This document shows positions 36,646 to 45,526 of a DNA stretch of 64,000 bases, piece by piece; within the stretch, counting starts at the first letter, position 1, and every line of letters begins with the position of its first letter. The notes beneath the pieces are model-generated. The model saw only the letters and a list, made by a program, of their open reading frames with translations, did no database searches and had not been told where the DNA came from. Position numbers and translations under genes: made by a program. Source of the stretch: Azospirillum brasilense (GTDB taxonomy: Bacteria; Pseudomonadota; Alphaproteobacteria; Azospirillales; Azospirillaceae); NCBI RefSeq assembly GCF_001315015.1, contig NZ_CP012915.1:1288501-1352500 (forward strand), in the 5' to 3' direction.

Positions 36646-37548
36646 ATGGCCCTGCCGCCGCTAACCCGCCGAAACTCCGACCTGCCGCTGGCGAAGGACC
36701 CCACCTCGCGCTTCCTGATGTGGCTGACCGCGCTGATGGTCTATCTGGCGGCGCTGGCGCTGGCCGGGGCCCTGCTCGTCTCGGACATGACCCGGCGCTG
36801 GGACAGCGGTCTGGCCGGCGGGCTGACCGTGCAGGTCATGCCGCTGCCCGACAGCGCCCAGGCCGCCCCGCTGGAGGAGCGGACGGAGGCGGCGCTGACC
36901 GTCCTGCGCGCCACCCCCGGCATCGCGACCGCCAGCCTCCTGTCCGGCGGCGACGTCGGCCGGCTGCTCGAACCCTGGCTGGGCAAGGAGGCCGCCGACC
37001 CGCTGCTGCCGATGCCGCGGCTGATCGACGTGATGACCAACGGGCCGGTGGACACGGCGGCGCTGTCGGCGCGCCTGACCTCCGCCGCGCCCGGCGCCAC
37101 GCTGGACGACCACGCGGTGTGGCTGGCCGACCTGCGCCGCTTCGCCGGGGCGATGCATCTGGCGGCACTGGGCATCGTGGCGCTGATCGGCGGGGCGGGC
37201 GTGATGGCGGTGATCTTCGCCGTGCGCTCCGGCCTCGCCATCCATCGCCATGTGGTGGAGCTGCTGCACCTGATGGGGGCCACCGACCGCTATGTGGCGC
37301 GGCAGTTCGAATCGCACGTCATCGGCCTGACCCTGCGCGGCGGGATGACCGGGCTGCTGCTGGCCGCCGGGACTCTGGGCGGGATCGGCCACGCCGCCGC
37401 CGGGCTTCACGCCAGCCTGCTGCCGGACCTCGCCACCTCCCCCTGGTGGGCCGTCGCCGCGCTGGCCGCCGTGCCGCTGGCCGCCTGCCTGCTGGCCGCC
37501 CTGACCGCGCGCTGGACGGTGCTGCGCACGCTGGAGTCGATGCCGTGA
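36646..37548 (+). CDS. ftsX: Cell division protein FtsX
   Basis: This 300-residue membrane partner of FtsE has one transmembrane helix at about 24-46, a periplasmic domain at about 50-160 that would contact hydrolase activators, and three further helices (about 165-190, 220-250 and 265-290) in the FtsX permease domain. RHVVELLHLMGATDRYVARQF matches the conserved cytoplasmic loop. The ATG at 36646 follows GGAGGGAAGGAG. ydcF follows 35 bp later. Confidence 0.9.
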   Translation: MALPPLTRRNSDLPLAKDPTSRFLMWLTALMVYLAALALAGALLVSDMTRRWDSGLAGGLTVQVMPLPDSAQAAPLEERTEAALTVLRATPGIATASLLSGGDVGRLLEPWLGKEAADPLLPMPRLIDVMTNGPVDTAALSARLTSAAPGATLDDHAVWLADLRRFAGAMHLAALGIVALIGGAGVMAVIFAVRSGLAIHRHVVELLHLMGATDRYVARQFESHVIGLTLRGGMTGLLLAAGTLGGIGHAAAGLHASLLPDLATSPWWAVAALAAVPLAACLLAALTARWTVLRTLESMP

Positions 37549-37583
37549 CCGCCCGCCCGCTCCATCCGTCCGGAGGCTGAGGG

Positions 37584-38225
37584 ATGGCGGTCCCCTCGCG
37601 GCGCGCCCGTCTCCTGCGGGCATTCCGACGGCTGCTGCTGCTGGCGATGCTGGGCGGGCTGGCGTGGCTCGGCGGGCTGTTCTGGTTCGCCGCCTCGATC
37701 CCCCGCAGCCCGCCGCCGCCGGGCAGCGCCGAGGCGACCCGCAACACCGACGCCATCGTCGTGCTGACCGGCGGCAGCGGCCGGCTGAGCACCGGGCTGG
37801 AGCTGTTGGCCGACGGGCGGGCGCACCGGCTGTTCGTCTCCGGCGTCTACGAGGGGCTGGAGGTGCAGGAGCTTCTGAAGCGCTCCCGCCAGTTCCCCGG
37901 CGAGATGGAATGCTGCATCACGCTCGGCTATTCGGCGGACAGCACGATCGGCAACGCCTACGAGACGGCGGACTGGCTGCGCGCGCAGGGCTACGGCTCG
38001 ATGCGGCTGGTGACCGCCAACTACCACATGATGCGCAGCCTGCTGGAGTTCCGCATGGTGATCCCGGAGGTCGAGGTGGTGCCCCACCCCGTCGCCTCCC
38101 CCAACGTGCGTCTTAACGATTGGTGGCTGTGGCCGGGCACCGCCAGCCTGTTGATGACGGAATACAACAAATACCTTGTGACCTACGCGCGGTCCTTGCT
38201 GGCGTCCATCATCGACAGCCGGTAA
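37584..38225 (+). CDS. YdcF/SanA family (DUF218) membrane protein
   Basis: This 213-residue protein has one N-terminal transmembrane helix (about 17-38) and a DUF218 domain with IVVLTGGSGRLSTGLELL, a VSGVYEG loop, STIGNAYETADW and LVTANYHMMRSLLEFR. DUF218 proteins such as ElyC and SanA affect envelope or peptidoglycan integrity. The position after ftsEX and before plsC supports an envelope role. Its stop is 10 bp from the oppositely oriented RTX gene. Confidence 0.88.
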   Translation: MAVPSRRARLLRAFRRLLLLAMLGGLAWLGGLFWFAASIPRSPPPPGSAEATRNTDAIVVLTGGSGRLSTGLELLADGRAHRLFVSGVYEGLEVQELLKRSRQFPGEMECCITLGYSADSTIGNAYETADWLRAQGYGSMRLVTANYHMMRSLLEFRMVIPEVEVVPHPVASPNVRLNDWWLWPGTASLLMTEYNKYLVTYARSLLASIIDSR

Positions 38226-38235
38226 GGCCTCCCGT

Positions 38236-39915
38236 TCAGGTGAACCAGGCGTCCGTAATGCCGGTGCGCCCGATCACCGTGAGAGTGCTGCCGTCGGACA
38301 GGGAAAACACCGTGTTCCCACCTGAGATTTTGGCTCCCGCGATCAGTTGGACAACGGTGACGTCGGCAAAGCTCAACGTGTCTTCCTCCGGGTTGAAATC
38401 GAACACGAGGTCGTGACCGTCGCCGAAGCCAAACAAGAAGACGTCCCGTCCGGCTCCGCCGATCAACCAATCGTCACCGGCGAAACCGCGCAGAAGGTCG
38501 TCACCGTCCCCACCGAACAGCGTGTCGTTCCCGGCATCCCCAATCACCGTGTCGTTGCCCGCGCCACCGTCGATCAGATCATTATCGCCGCCGCCGCCCA
38601 CAAGATCGTCACCGTCGCCACCCAGGATCGAATCGGCTCCGTCACCGCCGACGATGGTATCCGCGCCTTCGTCGCCGGTCAGAAGATCGTCACCGTCCAT
38701 GCCGAAGACGACATCGTCACCCAGCCCGCCGATCACGGTGTCGGTTCCGTCCTCCCCAAGCAGCGTGTCATCACCGTCGTCGCCGCTGATGAGGTCGGCA
38801 CCGTCGCCGCCCCCAATGAGATCGTTTCCGCCGCCTCCCAACAGCGAGTCGTCGCCGCTGCCGCCGGAAAGGGCGTCGTTTTCCCCTCCTCCGGAAACAA
38901 AGCGGTGGTTGCCAGACGGACCGCCATTGCCAGGCGGGCTCTCCGGAGGCGGTTGGTAGCCTGGCAACACCAGGACGCCCGGCGCTCCGGGCAGCTGGTT
39001 CAGGACCAGCCCCTTGTCCAGAATGATGGTGCGGTCCATCATGCCGTCACCGTCCCGATCGATCTCGATCAGTGTGGATTTGGCAGTGGTCCGGTAATAA
39101 ATGAATCCCCGACCCCGATAGCCGTCCGGCACGCCGGGATACGGCAGCTCCCCGAGAAAGGGCATGCCCAGGGCTGACAGGTCGATACGGTCGTCCTTGC
39201 TGAAATCGGTGATCTGGACGGGGTCATGTCGGTCCGTAGGCAGGATGCGGAAGACATCATGCCCGGCCCCGCCGGTCATGACGATGTGCCCGCCACCACT
39301 CACCAGCGTGTCGTTCCCATCTCCGCCGGCCAACGTATCCGCACCACCCCCGGCGATGAGACTGTCGTCACCGTCACCACCGTCCAAGCTGTCGTTGCCT
39401 CCAAACCCGCGCAAAGTGTCGTTCCCGGCACCTCCCATCAGGGTGTCGTGGCCGCCTCCACCATCCAGCAAGTCGTTTCCGCCGGTGCCGCCGACCGCAC
39501 GGTCCTGCACGCGAACCAGAATGCCCGAGGAACCGGCAAGCTCCTCAAGGGCATGCCGCCCCTCCAGCGTGATGGTCCGGCTCAACATGCCGTCGCCATT
39601 TTTGTCGATGACGATCTGGGTGTTGCCCGCCACGACGCTGTAGCGGATGTGCCCTATCCCGTGGTACCCGGCGGGCATTCCCGCAATCGGTGCTTCTCCA
39701 ATGAAGGGCAGGTTCAACGCCGCCAGATCGATACGGTCGCCGTCATTGAAATCCTTGATGACGGCGTGGGGATAGCCCGTTTCCGGAGCGAACCGGAACA
39801 CGTCGTTTCCAAGGCCTCCAAACAAGGTATCGGTACCCGCCCCGCCGTACAGCGTGTCGTCACCGTCACCGCCCACCAGATGATCGTCACCCGCTCCACC
39901 GAGAATATCAGCCAA
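38236..39915 (-). CDS. RTX-repeat calcium-binding protein without a catalytic domain
   Basis: The 559-residue protein is built from GGxGxDxUx nonapeptide repeats in three blocks (about 1-45, 140-220 and 340-500). Two paralogous non-repeat modules separate them (about 48-133 and 225-320; compare IKDFNDGDRIDLAALNLPFIGE with ITDFSKDDRIDLSALGMPFLGE). It ends in a serralysin-type tail finishing DAWFT. There is no signal peptide, so type I secretion through the C-terminal signal is expected, with calcium-driven folding outside. No enzymatic domain or type I exporter is visible nearby. The gene lies antisense within an envelope gene block. Confidence 0.9.
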   Translation of the reverse strand: MADILGGAGDDHLVGGDGDDTLYGGAGTDTLFGGLGNDVFRFAPETGYPHAVIKDFNDGDRIDLAALNLPFIGEAPIAGMPAGYHGIGHIRYSVVAGNTQIVIDKNGDGMLSRTITLEGRHALEELAGSSGILVRVQDRAVGGTGGNDLLDGGGGHDTLMGGAGNDTLRGFGGNDSLDGGDGDDSLIAGGGADTLAGGDGNDTLVSGGGHIVMTGGAGHDVFRILPTDRHDPVQITDFSKDDRIDLSALGMPFLGELPYPGVPDGYRGRGFIYYRTTAKSTLIEIDRDGDGMMDRTIILDKGLVLNQLPGAPGVLVLPGYQPPPESPPGNGGPSGNHRFVSGGGENDALSGGSGDDSLLGGGGNDLIGGGDGADLISGDDGDDTLLGEDGTDTVIGGLGDDVVFGMDGDDLLTGDEGADTIVGGDGADSILGGDGDDLVGGGGDNDLIDGGAGNDTVIGDAGNDTLFGGDGDDLLRGFAGDDWLIGGAGRDVFLFGFGDGHDLVFDFNPEEDTLSFADVTVVQLIAGAKISGGNTVFSLSDGSTLTVIGRTGITDAWFT

Positions 39916-40144
39916 GACAGCAACCCCAATGGATTATTTATCAAATTTCAATCTACCATTTCGCGAAAAAATCTCAAGCAATCTTGTTTTACAAGAAAGC
40001 CAAAGCCGCTTTCTTGACCAAAAGGAGGTGTCGTGCGCTTGTGGCTCGGGTTTGGAGCGCCGCAACGCGTCATCATGGGCCGCACCGTGTCCGGGGCGTG
40101 CTCCGAGCTTGAGAAGCTGATCGAATCCTGACAAGTTCCCGGCC
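39916..40144. promoter_or_regulatory. AT-rich divergent region between the RTX gene and plsC
   Basis: This 229-bp region is distinctly AT-richer than its flanks at 39925-40010. It probably contains the minus-strand RTX promoter and the plsC promoter. No specific box could be assigned. Confidence 0.4.
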
Positions 40145-40927
40145 ATGATCTTCCTGCGCTCCCTCGCCTTCAACGTCGCCTTCTATGTGTGGACGGCGGT
40201 CATCTGCGTCGGCATCCTGTGGTCGCTGCTGCTGCCGCGACGCAGCATGATCCGCGTGATCACGTGGTATTTCGGAACCGTCTCGTGGCTGGAGCGTACG
40301 CTCGTCGGCATCCGTTACGAGGTGCGCGGGCGGGAGCATGTCCCTCGGAGCGGGTCCTTCATTCTGGCGGCCAAGCACCAGTCGGCCTGGGAGACGATGA
40401 AGCTGCACTTCCTCGTCAACGACCCGGCGATCATCCTGAAGCGCGAGCTTCTGTGGATTCCCATCTGGGGCTGGTACGCCGCCAGGTCCCGGATGATCGC
40501 CGTCGACCGCGGCGCCAAGGGCCGCGCCGTCGCCTCGATGGTCCGGAACGCCCGTCCGGTGCGGGACGAGGGTCGGCCCATCGTGATTTTCCCGCAGGGC
40601 ACGCGCGTCGCCGTCGGCGCCTACCGCCCCTACCGGATCGGCGTCGGCGTGCTCTACGACCATCTTAAAATCCCCATCGTGCCGATGGCGCTGAACGCCG
40701 GCCTCTACTGGGCGCGCAACAGCTTCATCAAGCGGCCGGGCACCATCATCGTGGAATTCCTGCCCCCCATCCCAGCGGGCCTGGGCCGCGCCAAGGCCAT
40801 GCAGGAGTTGGAGGAGCGGCTGGAGGCGGCCACCGACCGGCTGGTCGTCGCCGCCGGCGGACCGGCGACCGTGCGGCCGAAGGCGGCGGAACCGGCCACC
40901 GCCGCGGTGAGCGAAACCGCTTCCTGA
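40145..40927 (+). CDS. plsC: 1-acyl-sn-glycerol-3-phosphate acyltransferase
   Basis: PlsC acylates lysophosphatidic acid to phosphatidic acid at the inner membrane. The 260-residue protein has an N-terminal membrane segment at about 8-30, the catalytic HX4E motif HQSAWE near residue 77 (Glu replaces the more common Asp, as in many alphaproteobacterial PlsC), and the acceptor-binding FPQGTR motif. A Pro/Ala-rich C-terminal tail is dispensable-looking. Its last base is the first base of the next gene (TGATG overlap). Confidence 0.92.
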   Translation: MIFLRSLAFNVAFYVWTAVICVGILWSLLLPRRSMIRVITWYFGTVSWLERTLVGIRYEVRGREHVPRSGSFILAAKHQSAWETMKLHFLVNDPAIILKRELLWIPIWGWYAARSRMIAVDRGAKGRAVASMVRNARPVRDEGRPIVIFPQGTRVAVGAYRPYRIGVGVLYDHLKIPIVPMALNAGLYWARNSFIKRPGTIIVEFLPPIPAGLGRAKAMQELEERLEAATDRLVVAAGGPATVRPKAAEPATAAVSETAS

Positions 40928-41910
40928 TGCGCCGGGGCGCGGCCTTCGCCTTCCTCGCCGGTCTTGCGCTGTCGATGGTGACGGCGACGGACGCCGACGC
41001 CCAGTCGCAGCCGAGCGCGGAGCGCTTCTCCAACGCCGCGGTGACCGGGGGAGTCACCATCACCCGCAAGGCCTGCGCCGCGCTGGAGGCCCAGCACACC
41101 GCCGCCTGGGTCGAGGTGGACGGGCGCGGGGAGTGCCTGCGCTACTACGCGGCGGGCCTGCGCCCCGCCCCCGGCCCCAACCCCATCGCCGCGGCCTGGA
41201 TGCATGGCGACATCATGGGGACCAAGCCGACCTCCGTCGGCCACCAGGAGGGGCTGGGCGTCGCCTCCATGATCGACCAGGAACGCGCCCTGGCGGAGCG
41301 GTTCGGCATCCCCTTCCTGTTCCTCGCCCGGCCCGGTGCCTATGGCAGCTCCGGCCGTTTCTGGACGACCCGCCACACGCCGCGCGAGGCCGCGCTGATG
41401 AACGCCCTGCTCGACGTCCTGAAGGCCCGCTATGGCGTGGCGGAATGGGCACTGGGCGGGCACAGCGCCGGCGGCACGCTGACCGCCGAGTTCCTCGCCC
41501 GCCGCCACGACCTGCGCTGCGCGGTGATCTCCTCCGGCGCGCCGGCCTACCGGGCCTATCTGGAGGCGCGCGGGCTGCGGACGGTGCTGGCCCGGCCGCA
41601 GGGCTGGTTCGACCCCGCCGACTCGCTCGACCGCATCCCGCGCGATCCCGAACGCCGCGTCTTCGTCATCGGCGACCCGCGCGAGACCAACATCCCGTTC
41701 GACACCCAGCGCGGCTACTTCGACGCCCTGACGGCGCGCGGGCACGCGGCGTGGCTGGTGCCGCTGGAGCGGGCGCCGGCCCCGCGCCATCACAGCCTCG
41801 TGGACTTCGGCGAGACCGCGCTCGGCCTGTGCGGGTCCAGCGCCGACAGCAGCCAGATCGTTGCGACGCTCAAGGCGATGCCGGATCAGCGGGAGCGGAT
41901 CAGCAACTGA
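40927..41910 (+). CDS. Secreted alpha/beta hydrolase-fold protein
   Basis: This 327-residue protein has a signal peptide (about 1-25, ending ADA-QS) and an alpha/beta-hydrolase core with nucleophile elbow GHSAGG (about residue 179-184). The Asp (about 266) and His (near RHHSLVDF) are positioned for a triad. An HGDIMG segment could form the oxyanion hole. The substrate is unknown, and I do not recognise a named subfamily. It is translationally coupled to plsC, hinting at lipid or envelope ester chemistry, which is inference. Confidence 0.75.
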   Translation: MRRGAAFAFLAGLALSMVTATDADAQSQPSAERFSNAAVTGGVTITRKACAALEAQHTAAWVEVDGRGECLRYYAAGLRPAPGPNPIAAAWMHGDIMGTKPTSVGHQEGLGVASMIDQERALAERFGIPFLFLARPGAYGSSGRFWTTRHTPREAALMNALLDVLKARYGVAEWALGGHSAGGTLTAEFLARRHDLRCAVISSGAPAYRAYLEARGLRTVLARPQGWFDPADSLDRIPRDPERRVFVIGDPRETNIPFDTQRGYFDALTARGHAAWLVPLERAPAPRHHSLVDFGETALGLCGSSADSSQIVATLKAMPDQRERISN

Positions 41911-42053
41911 CGGCGGGAAGCAAGAGGCCGGAACGCAAGAGGAACAGCCGGGCCGCCCCCACGGTTGACCCCTGGAAGGGCGCCCCCTACTCTTGGGCAC
42001 CGCTGTCGGCGGACCGGACGTGCGGACCGGCCGCCCGCGCAAGGGGAGGATGC

Positions 42054-44354
42054 ATGACGGGGATCGCCACCATTTCCCAGCGGATCTGGGACATGAAGTA
42101 CCGCTTCAAGTCCGCCGCGGGCGACCCCATCGACCAGACCATCGCCGACACATGGCGCCGCGTCGCCACGGCGCTCGCCGCGCCCGAGTCCGATCCGGCG
42201 GTCTGGGCGCCGCGATTCGAGCGGGCGCTGTCCCGTTTCGAGTTCCTGCCCGCCGGGCGCATCCTGGCCGGGGCCGGCACCGGGCGGACGGTGACGCTGT
42301 TCAACTGCTTCGTCATGGGGCGGATCGAGGACGACCTCGGCGCCATCTTTGCCCATCTGCGCGAAGCGGCGCTGACCATGCAGCAGGGCGGCGGCATCGG
42401 ATACGACTTCTCCACCCTGCGGCCCAAGGGCGCCCTCGTTAAGGGTGTGGGCGCCGACGCCTCCGGCCCGCTGTCCTTCATGGACGTGTGGGACAGCATG
42501 TGCCGCACCATCATGTCGGCGGGCGCCCGGCGCGGCGCGATGATGGCGACCCTGCGCTGCGACCATCCCGACATCGAGGATTTCATCGACGCCAAGCGCG
42601 AGCCCGGCCGGCTGCGCATGTTCAACCTGTCGGTCCTGGTCACCGACACCTTCATGGACGCCGTACGGGAGGACCGGCCCTGGCCGCTGGTCTTCGACGG
42701 GCAGGTCCACCGCGAAGTGCGGGCCCGCGGCCTGTGGGACCGCATCATGCAGGCCACCTACGCCTATGCGGAACCGGGCGTCATCTTCATCGATCGGGTG
42801 AATGGGCAGAACAACCTGCGTTATTGCGAGTCCATCTCCGCCACCAACCCATGTGGGGAGCAGCCGCTGCCCCCCTACGGCGCCTGCCTGCTCGGCTCGA
42901 TCAACCTCGCCGCCCTGGTGCTGGACCCGTTCGAGGAGACGACCCGGCTCGACACCGCCCGGCTGAAGGAGCTGACGGCACTCGCCGTGCGGATGATGGA
43001 CAATGTGGTGGACGCCTCGCGCTTCCCTCTGGAGCCGCAGGCGCGGGAGGCCCACGCCAAGCGCCGCATCGGACTGGGCGTCACCGGGCTGGCCGACGCG
43101 CTGATCCTCTGCCGCGCGCGCTATGGCGGCGAGGCGGCGGTGGCGCTGACCGAGTCCTGGCTGAAGGCCATCCGCAACGAGGCCTACCGCGCCTCCGCCT
43201 TGCTCGCCGCGGAGAAGGGCGCTTTCCCGCTCTATGACCGCGACGCCTATCTGAACGCCCCGATGGTGCGCGGGCTGGACGAGGACGTGCGCGCCCTGAT
43301 CGCCGAGCATGGCATCCGCAACGCGCTGCTGACCTCCATCGCGCCGACCGGCACGATCTCGCTGTTCGCCGACAATGTGTCGTCGGGAATCGAGCCGGTC
43401 TTCTCCTACAGCTACGAACGCACCGTCCTGATGCCCGACGGCACCCGCCGGACGGAAGAGGTGAGCGACCACGCCTACCGGCTGTTCCGCGCGCGGTTCG
43501 GGACCGAACAGCCCCTGCCCGAGTACTTCGTGGACGCGCAGTCCCTGACCCCGGCGGAGCATGTGGTGATGCAGGCGGCGGCCCAGCGCCATATCGACAG
43601 CTCCATCTCCAAGACCATCAACTGTCCGGAGGATCTGCCCTTCGACACCTTCAAGGACGTCTATTGGCAGGCCTATGAACTGGGCTGCAAGGGCTGCACC
43701 ACCTACCGCCCGAATGCGGTCACCGGCTCCGTCCTGTCGGTGAAAAAGGAGAGCACGGCTTCGTCCCCAACCCAGCCCCCCTCCCCGGCTCAGGGCACGG
43801 GCGTCCTGACGGCCAAGCCGCCCGACCGTCCAGAGACCTTGCCGGGCGAGACCTACAAGGTGCGCTGGCCGGACAGCGACCACGCCATGTACATCACCAT
43901 CAACGACATCGTGGAAAACGGACGCCGCCGCCCCTTCGAGGTCTTCATCAACTCCAAGAACATGGAGCATTACGCCTGGACCGTGGCGCTGACGCGGATG
44001 ATCTCCGCCGTGTTCCGCCGCGGTGGCGAGGTCGGTTTCGTCGTGGAGGAATTGAAGGCGGTCTTCGACCCGCGCGGTGGCGCCTGGATGCAGGGCCGTT
44101 ACGTCCCCTCGTTGCTGGCGGCCATCGGGGATGTGATCGAACGGCACCTGAAAGCCATCAATATGCTGCCGGATGACCGGACGGTGAGCGTGCCGCCCCC
44201 CGCCTCAGATCCCGATCCCGATCCCGATCCCGTGGTCATCGGAACCGAACCGGTACCTCTTCGCCAATGCCCGAAATGTGGCCAGCCCGGCCTGATCCGG
44301 CAGGAGAACTGCGACAACTGCCTGAACTGCGGCTACTCAAAATGCGGTCCGTGA
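42054..44354 (+). CDS. nrdJ: Adenosylcobalamin-dependent ribonucleotide reductase (class II)
   Basis: This 766-residue enzyme reduces ribonucleotides using a B12-generated thiyl radical. Visible are the substrate-site cysteine in LFNCFVMGR, the radical-cysteine motif NPCGEQPLPPYGACLLGSIN, the PTGTIS phosphate loop, a TSCPD-like domain at about 600-700 (RWPDSDHAMYITIND) and a C-terminal cysteine-rich ribbon (CPKCGQPG, CDNCLNCGYSKC). The ribbon is preceded by a short tandem Asp-Pro linker from a CGATCC repeat. The ATG at 42054 has AAGGGGAGGA upstream. Class II function allows dNTP synthesis with or without oxygen. Confidence 0.94.
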   Translation: MTGIATISQRIWDMKYRFKSAAGDPIDQTIADTWRRVATALAAPESDPAVWAPRFERALSRFEFLPAGRILAGAGTGRTVTLFNCFVMGRIEDDLGAIFAHLREAALTMQQGGGIGYDFSTLRPKGALVKGVGADASGPLSFMDVWDSMCRTIMSAGARRGAMMATLRCDHPDIEDFIDAKREPGRLRMFNLSVLVTDTFMDAVREDRPWPLVFDGQVHREVRARGLWDRIMQATYAYAEPGVIFIDRVNGQNNLRYCESISATNPCGEQPLPPYGACLLGSINLAALVLDPFEETTRLDTARLKELTALAVRMMDNVVDASRFPLEPQAREAHAKRRIGLGVTGLADALILCRARYGGEAAVALTESWLKAIRNEAYRASALLAAEKGAFPLYDRDAYLNAPMVRGLDEDVRALIAEHGIRNALLTSIAPTGTISLFADNVSSGIEPVFSYSYERTVLMPDGTRRTEEVSDHAYRLFRARFGTEQPLPEYFVDAQSLTPAEHVVMQAAAQRHIDSSISKTINCPEDLPFDTFKDVYWQAYELGCKGCTTYRPNAVTGSVLSVKKESTASSPTQPPSPAQGTGVLTAKPPDRPETLPGETYKVRWPDSDHAMYITINDIVENGRRRPFEVFINSKNMEHYAWTVALTRMISAVFRRGGEVGFVVEELKAVFDPRGGAWMQGRYVPSLLAAIGDVIERHLKAINMLPDDRTVSVPPPASDPDPDPDPVVIGTEPVPLRQCPKCGQPGLIRQENCDNCLNCGYSKCGP

Positions 44355-44590
44355 CGACGATCAGCGGCGCGTCCGACAAGCTGGCGTTGGAAACCTTCTA
44401 TCGACTCGACGCGTGGGGTGGTTCGGGCATGGTCCCATGGATACGGCCAACCAACGGTACGGTTCGCCACATCCGGTTTGCAAAAGACAACGGGGTGTTG
44501 CTCCAAGCGATCCACCGTTGGAAACGGGCGGATCGCTTGAAATCTTAAAAAGCGTTACAATGAATACCGATGAGGCATGACGCCCTATTC

Positions 44591-45208
44591 TCAATTAACC
44601 AGACCAAGAATCGTCTGCTCAAGCTTTCCGTTGGGGCGACATATGGTTTCTCGCCCCTGGCCGACACCGCCAGTGTTAAAGCTAATCATATTATTCTGAG
44701 AAACCTGATTCCCAGCGACATCGGACACCCTTGATGAGACAGTCAGTACATACCTTGTATTTGCCGTAAGCACAGATTGGTTTTTCCCAGACTCCGAGAC
44801 TATAATATTCATACGCCCTTCGAGATCAGCTTTTCGCTCCACAAAAATCAGGTTATCATTTGTCATGATCTCGTATTGCTTATACTTTTCAGCACCATTG
44901 AATGTATAAGTACGCTCACCACGAGCATTCTTGACATACGAAGTGATTGTACCGCAATCAATATAGCTCGACGGATCGCCAGCATAGCTGACGTTGATCA
45001 AGCCACTGGATTTATCCAGATTGTTGATAACAAAGAAATCCTTAGAAAGCGCAGGGATTAGCTCAGACCAGACCTGTTCTTTCGTCTTGTTGATCGCCTT
45101 GGTATTTGTGGCATTGCTATATACCTGCGGTGGGGTGTAGTCCACTTTTCCGGCGCAGTTTGCTAATAAAGCTGAGGCCAGAAAGACACCAATCGTACCC
45201 ACACGCAT
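44591..45208 (-). CDS. AT-rich lipoprotein of unknown function
   Basis: This 205-residue precursor has a lipoprotein signal peptide and lipobox LLANC with Cys18, then a soluble domain rich in Asn, Ser, Thr and Tyr. I do not recognise the family. A TKEQVWSELIPALSKDFFVINNLD stretch and later VSYAGDP resemble the general pattern of BamC-like or YbaY-like lipoproteins, but too weakly to assign. Base composition is very different from its neighbours (24 G/C of 60 in 44821-44880), as is codon use, suggesting recent transfer. The ATG at 45208 has GGGAGAG upstream. Confidence 0.8.
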   Translation of the reverse strand: MRVGTIGVFLASALLANCAGKVDYTPPQVYSNATNTKAINKTKEQVWSELIPALSKDFFVINNLDKSSGLINVSYAGDPSSYIDCGTITSYVKNARGERTYTFNGAEKYKQYEIMTNDNLIFVERKADLEGRMNIIVSESGKNQSVLTANTRYVLTVSSRVSDVAGNQVSQNNMISFNTGGVGQGRETICRPNGKLEQTILGLVN

Positions 45209-45526
45209 GCTTCTCTCCCATAGATAAGCGACCATTCAACCAGATGCACTACGTTAGCATGCAGTCGATCAGCCATATATAAAATTTCGTTCGATTGCGC
45301 CTCGCATTGCCTGCATAGCGGCATGGGTTTCCCATGACTCCGCTTGGGACATTACGGACGTCTTCCATAAGGGACACCGCGCTGTCTGAGCGTGAGGAGG
45401 GAGCGGGCGGTTTGGACAACCCGCTCTGTTCTCAAACGTCGATGCGGTCTACGGAACCCCCTTGTGATGCACTGATGCCTCGGCCGCTCACCGCCTCATG
45501 CAGCCTGTGGCACGCCGGGCTGCCCC
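45209..45526. other. 318-bp intergenic region upstream of the lipoprotein gene
   Basis: The half next to the lipoprotein (about 45209-45300) is AT-rich and probably holds its minus-strand promoter. The remainder returns to normal GC content. No ORF in it is convincing and no repeat was recognised at either edge of the AT-rich segment. Confidence 0.5.

Noticed and set aside
38347..40017. Plus-strand ORFs opposite the RTX gene with repetitive Val/Thr/Ser sequence
   Set aside because: The repetition is the reverse complement of RTX nonapeptides; the minus strand explains it.
44341..44548. 69-codon ORF overlapping the end of nrdJ
   Set aside because: No ribosome-binding site, no recognised motif, and only a short open frame at the edge of an AT-richer gap; kept as unsupported.
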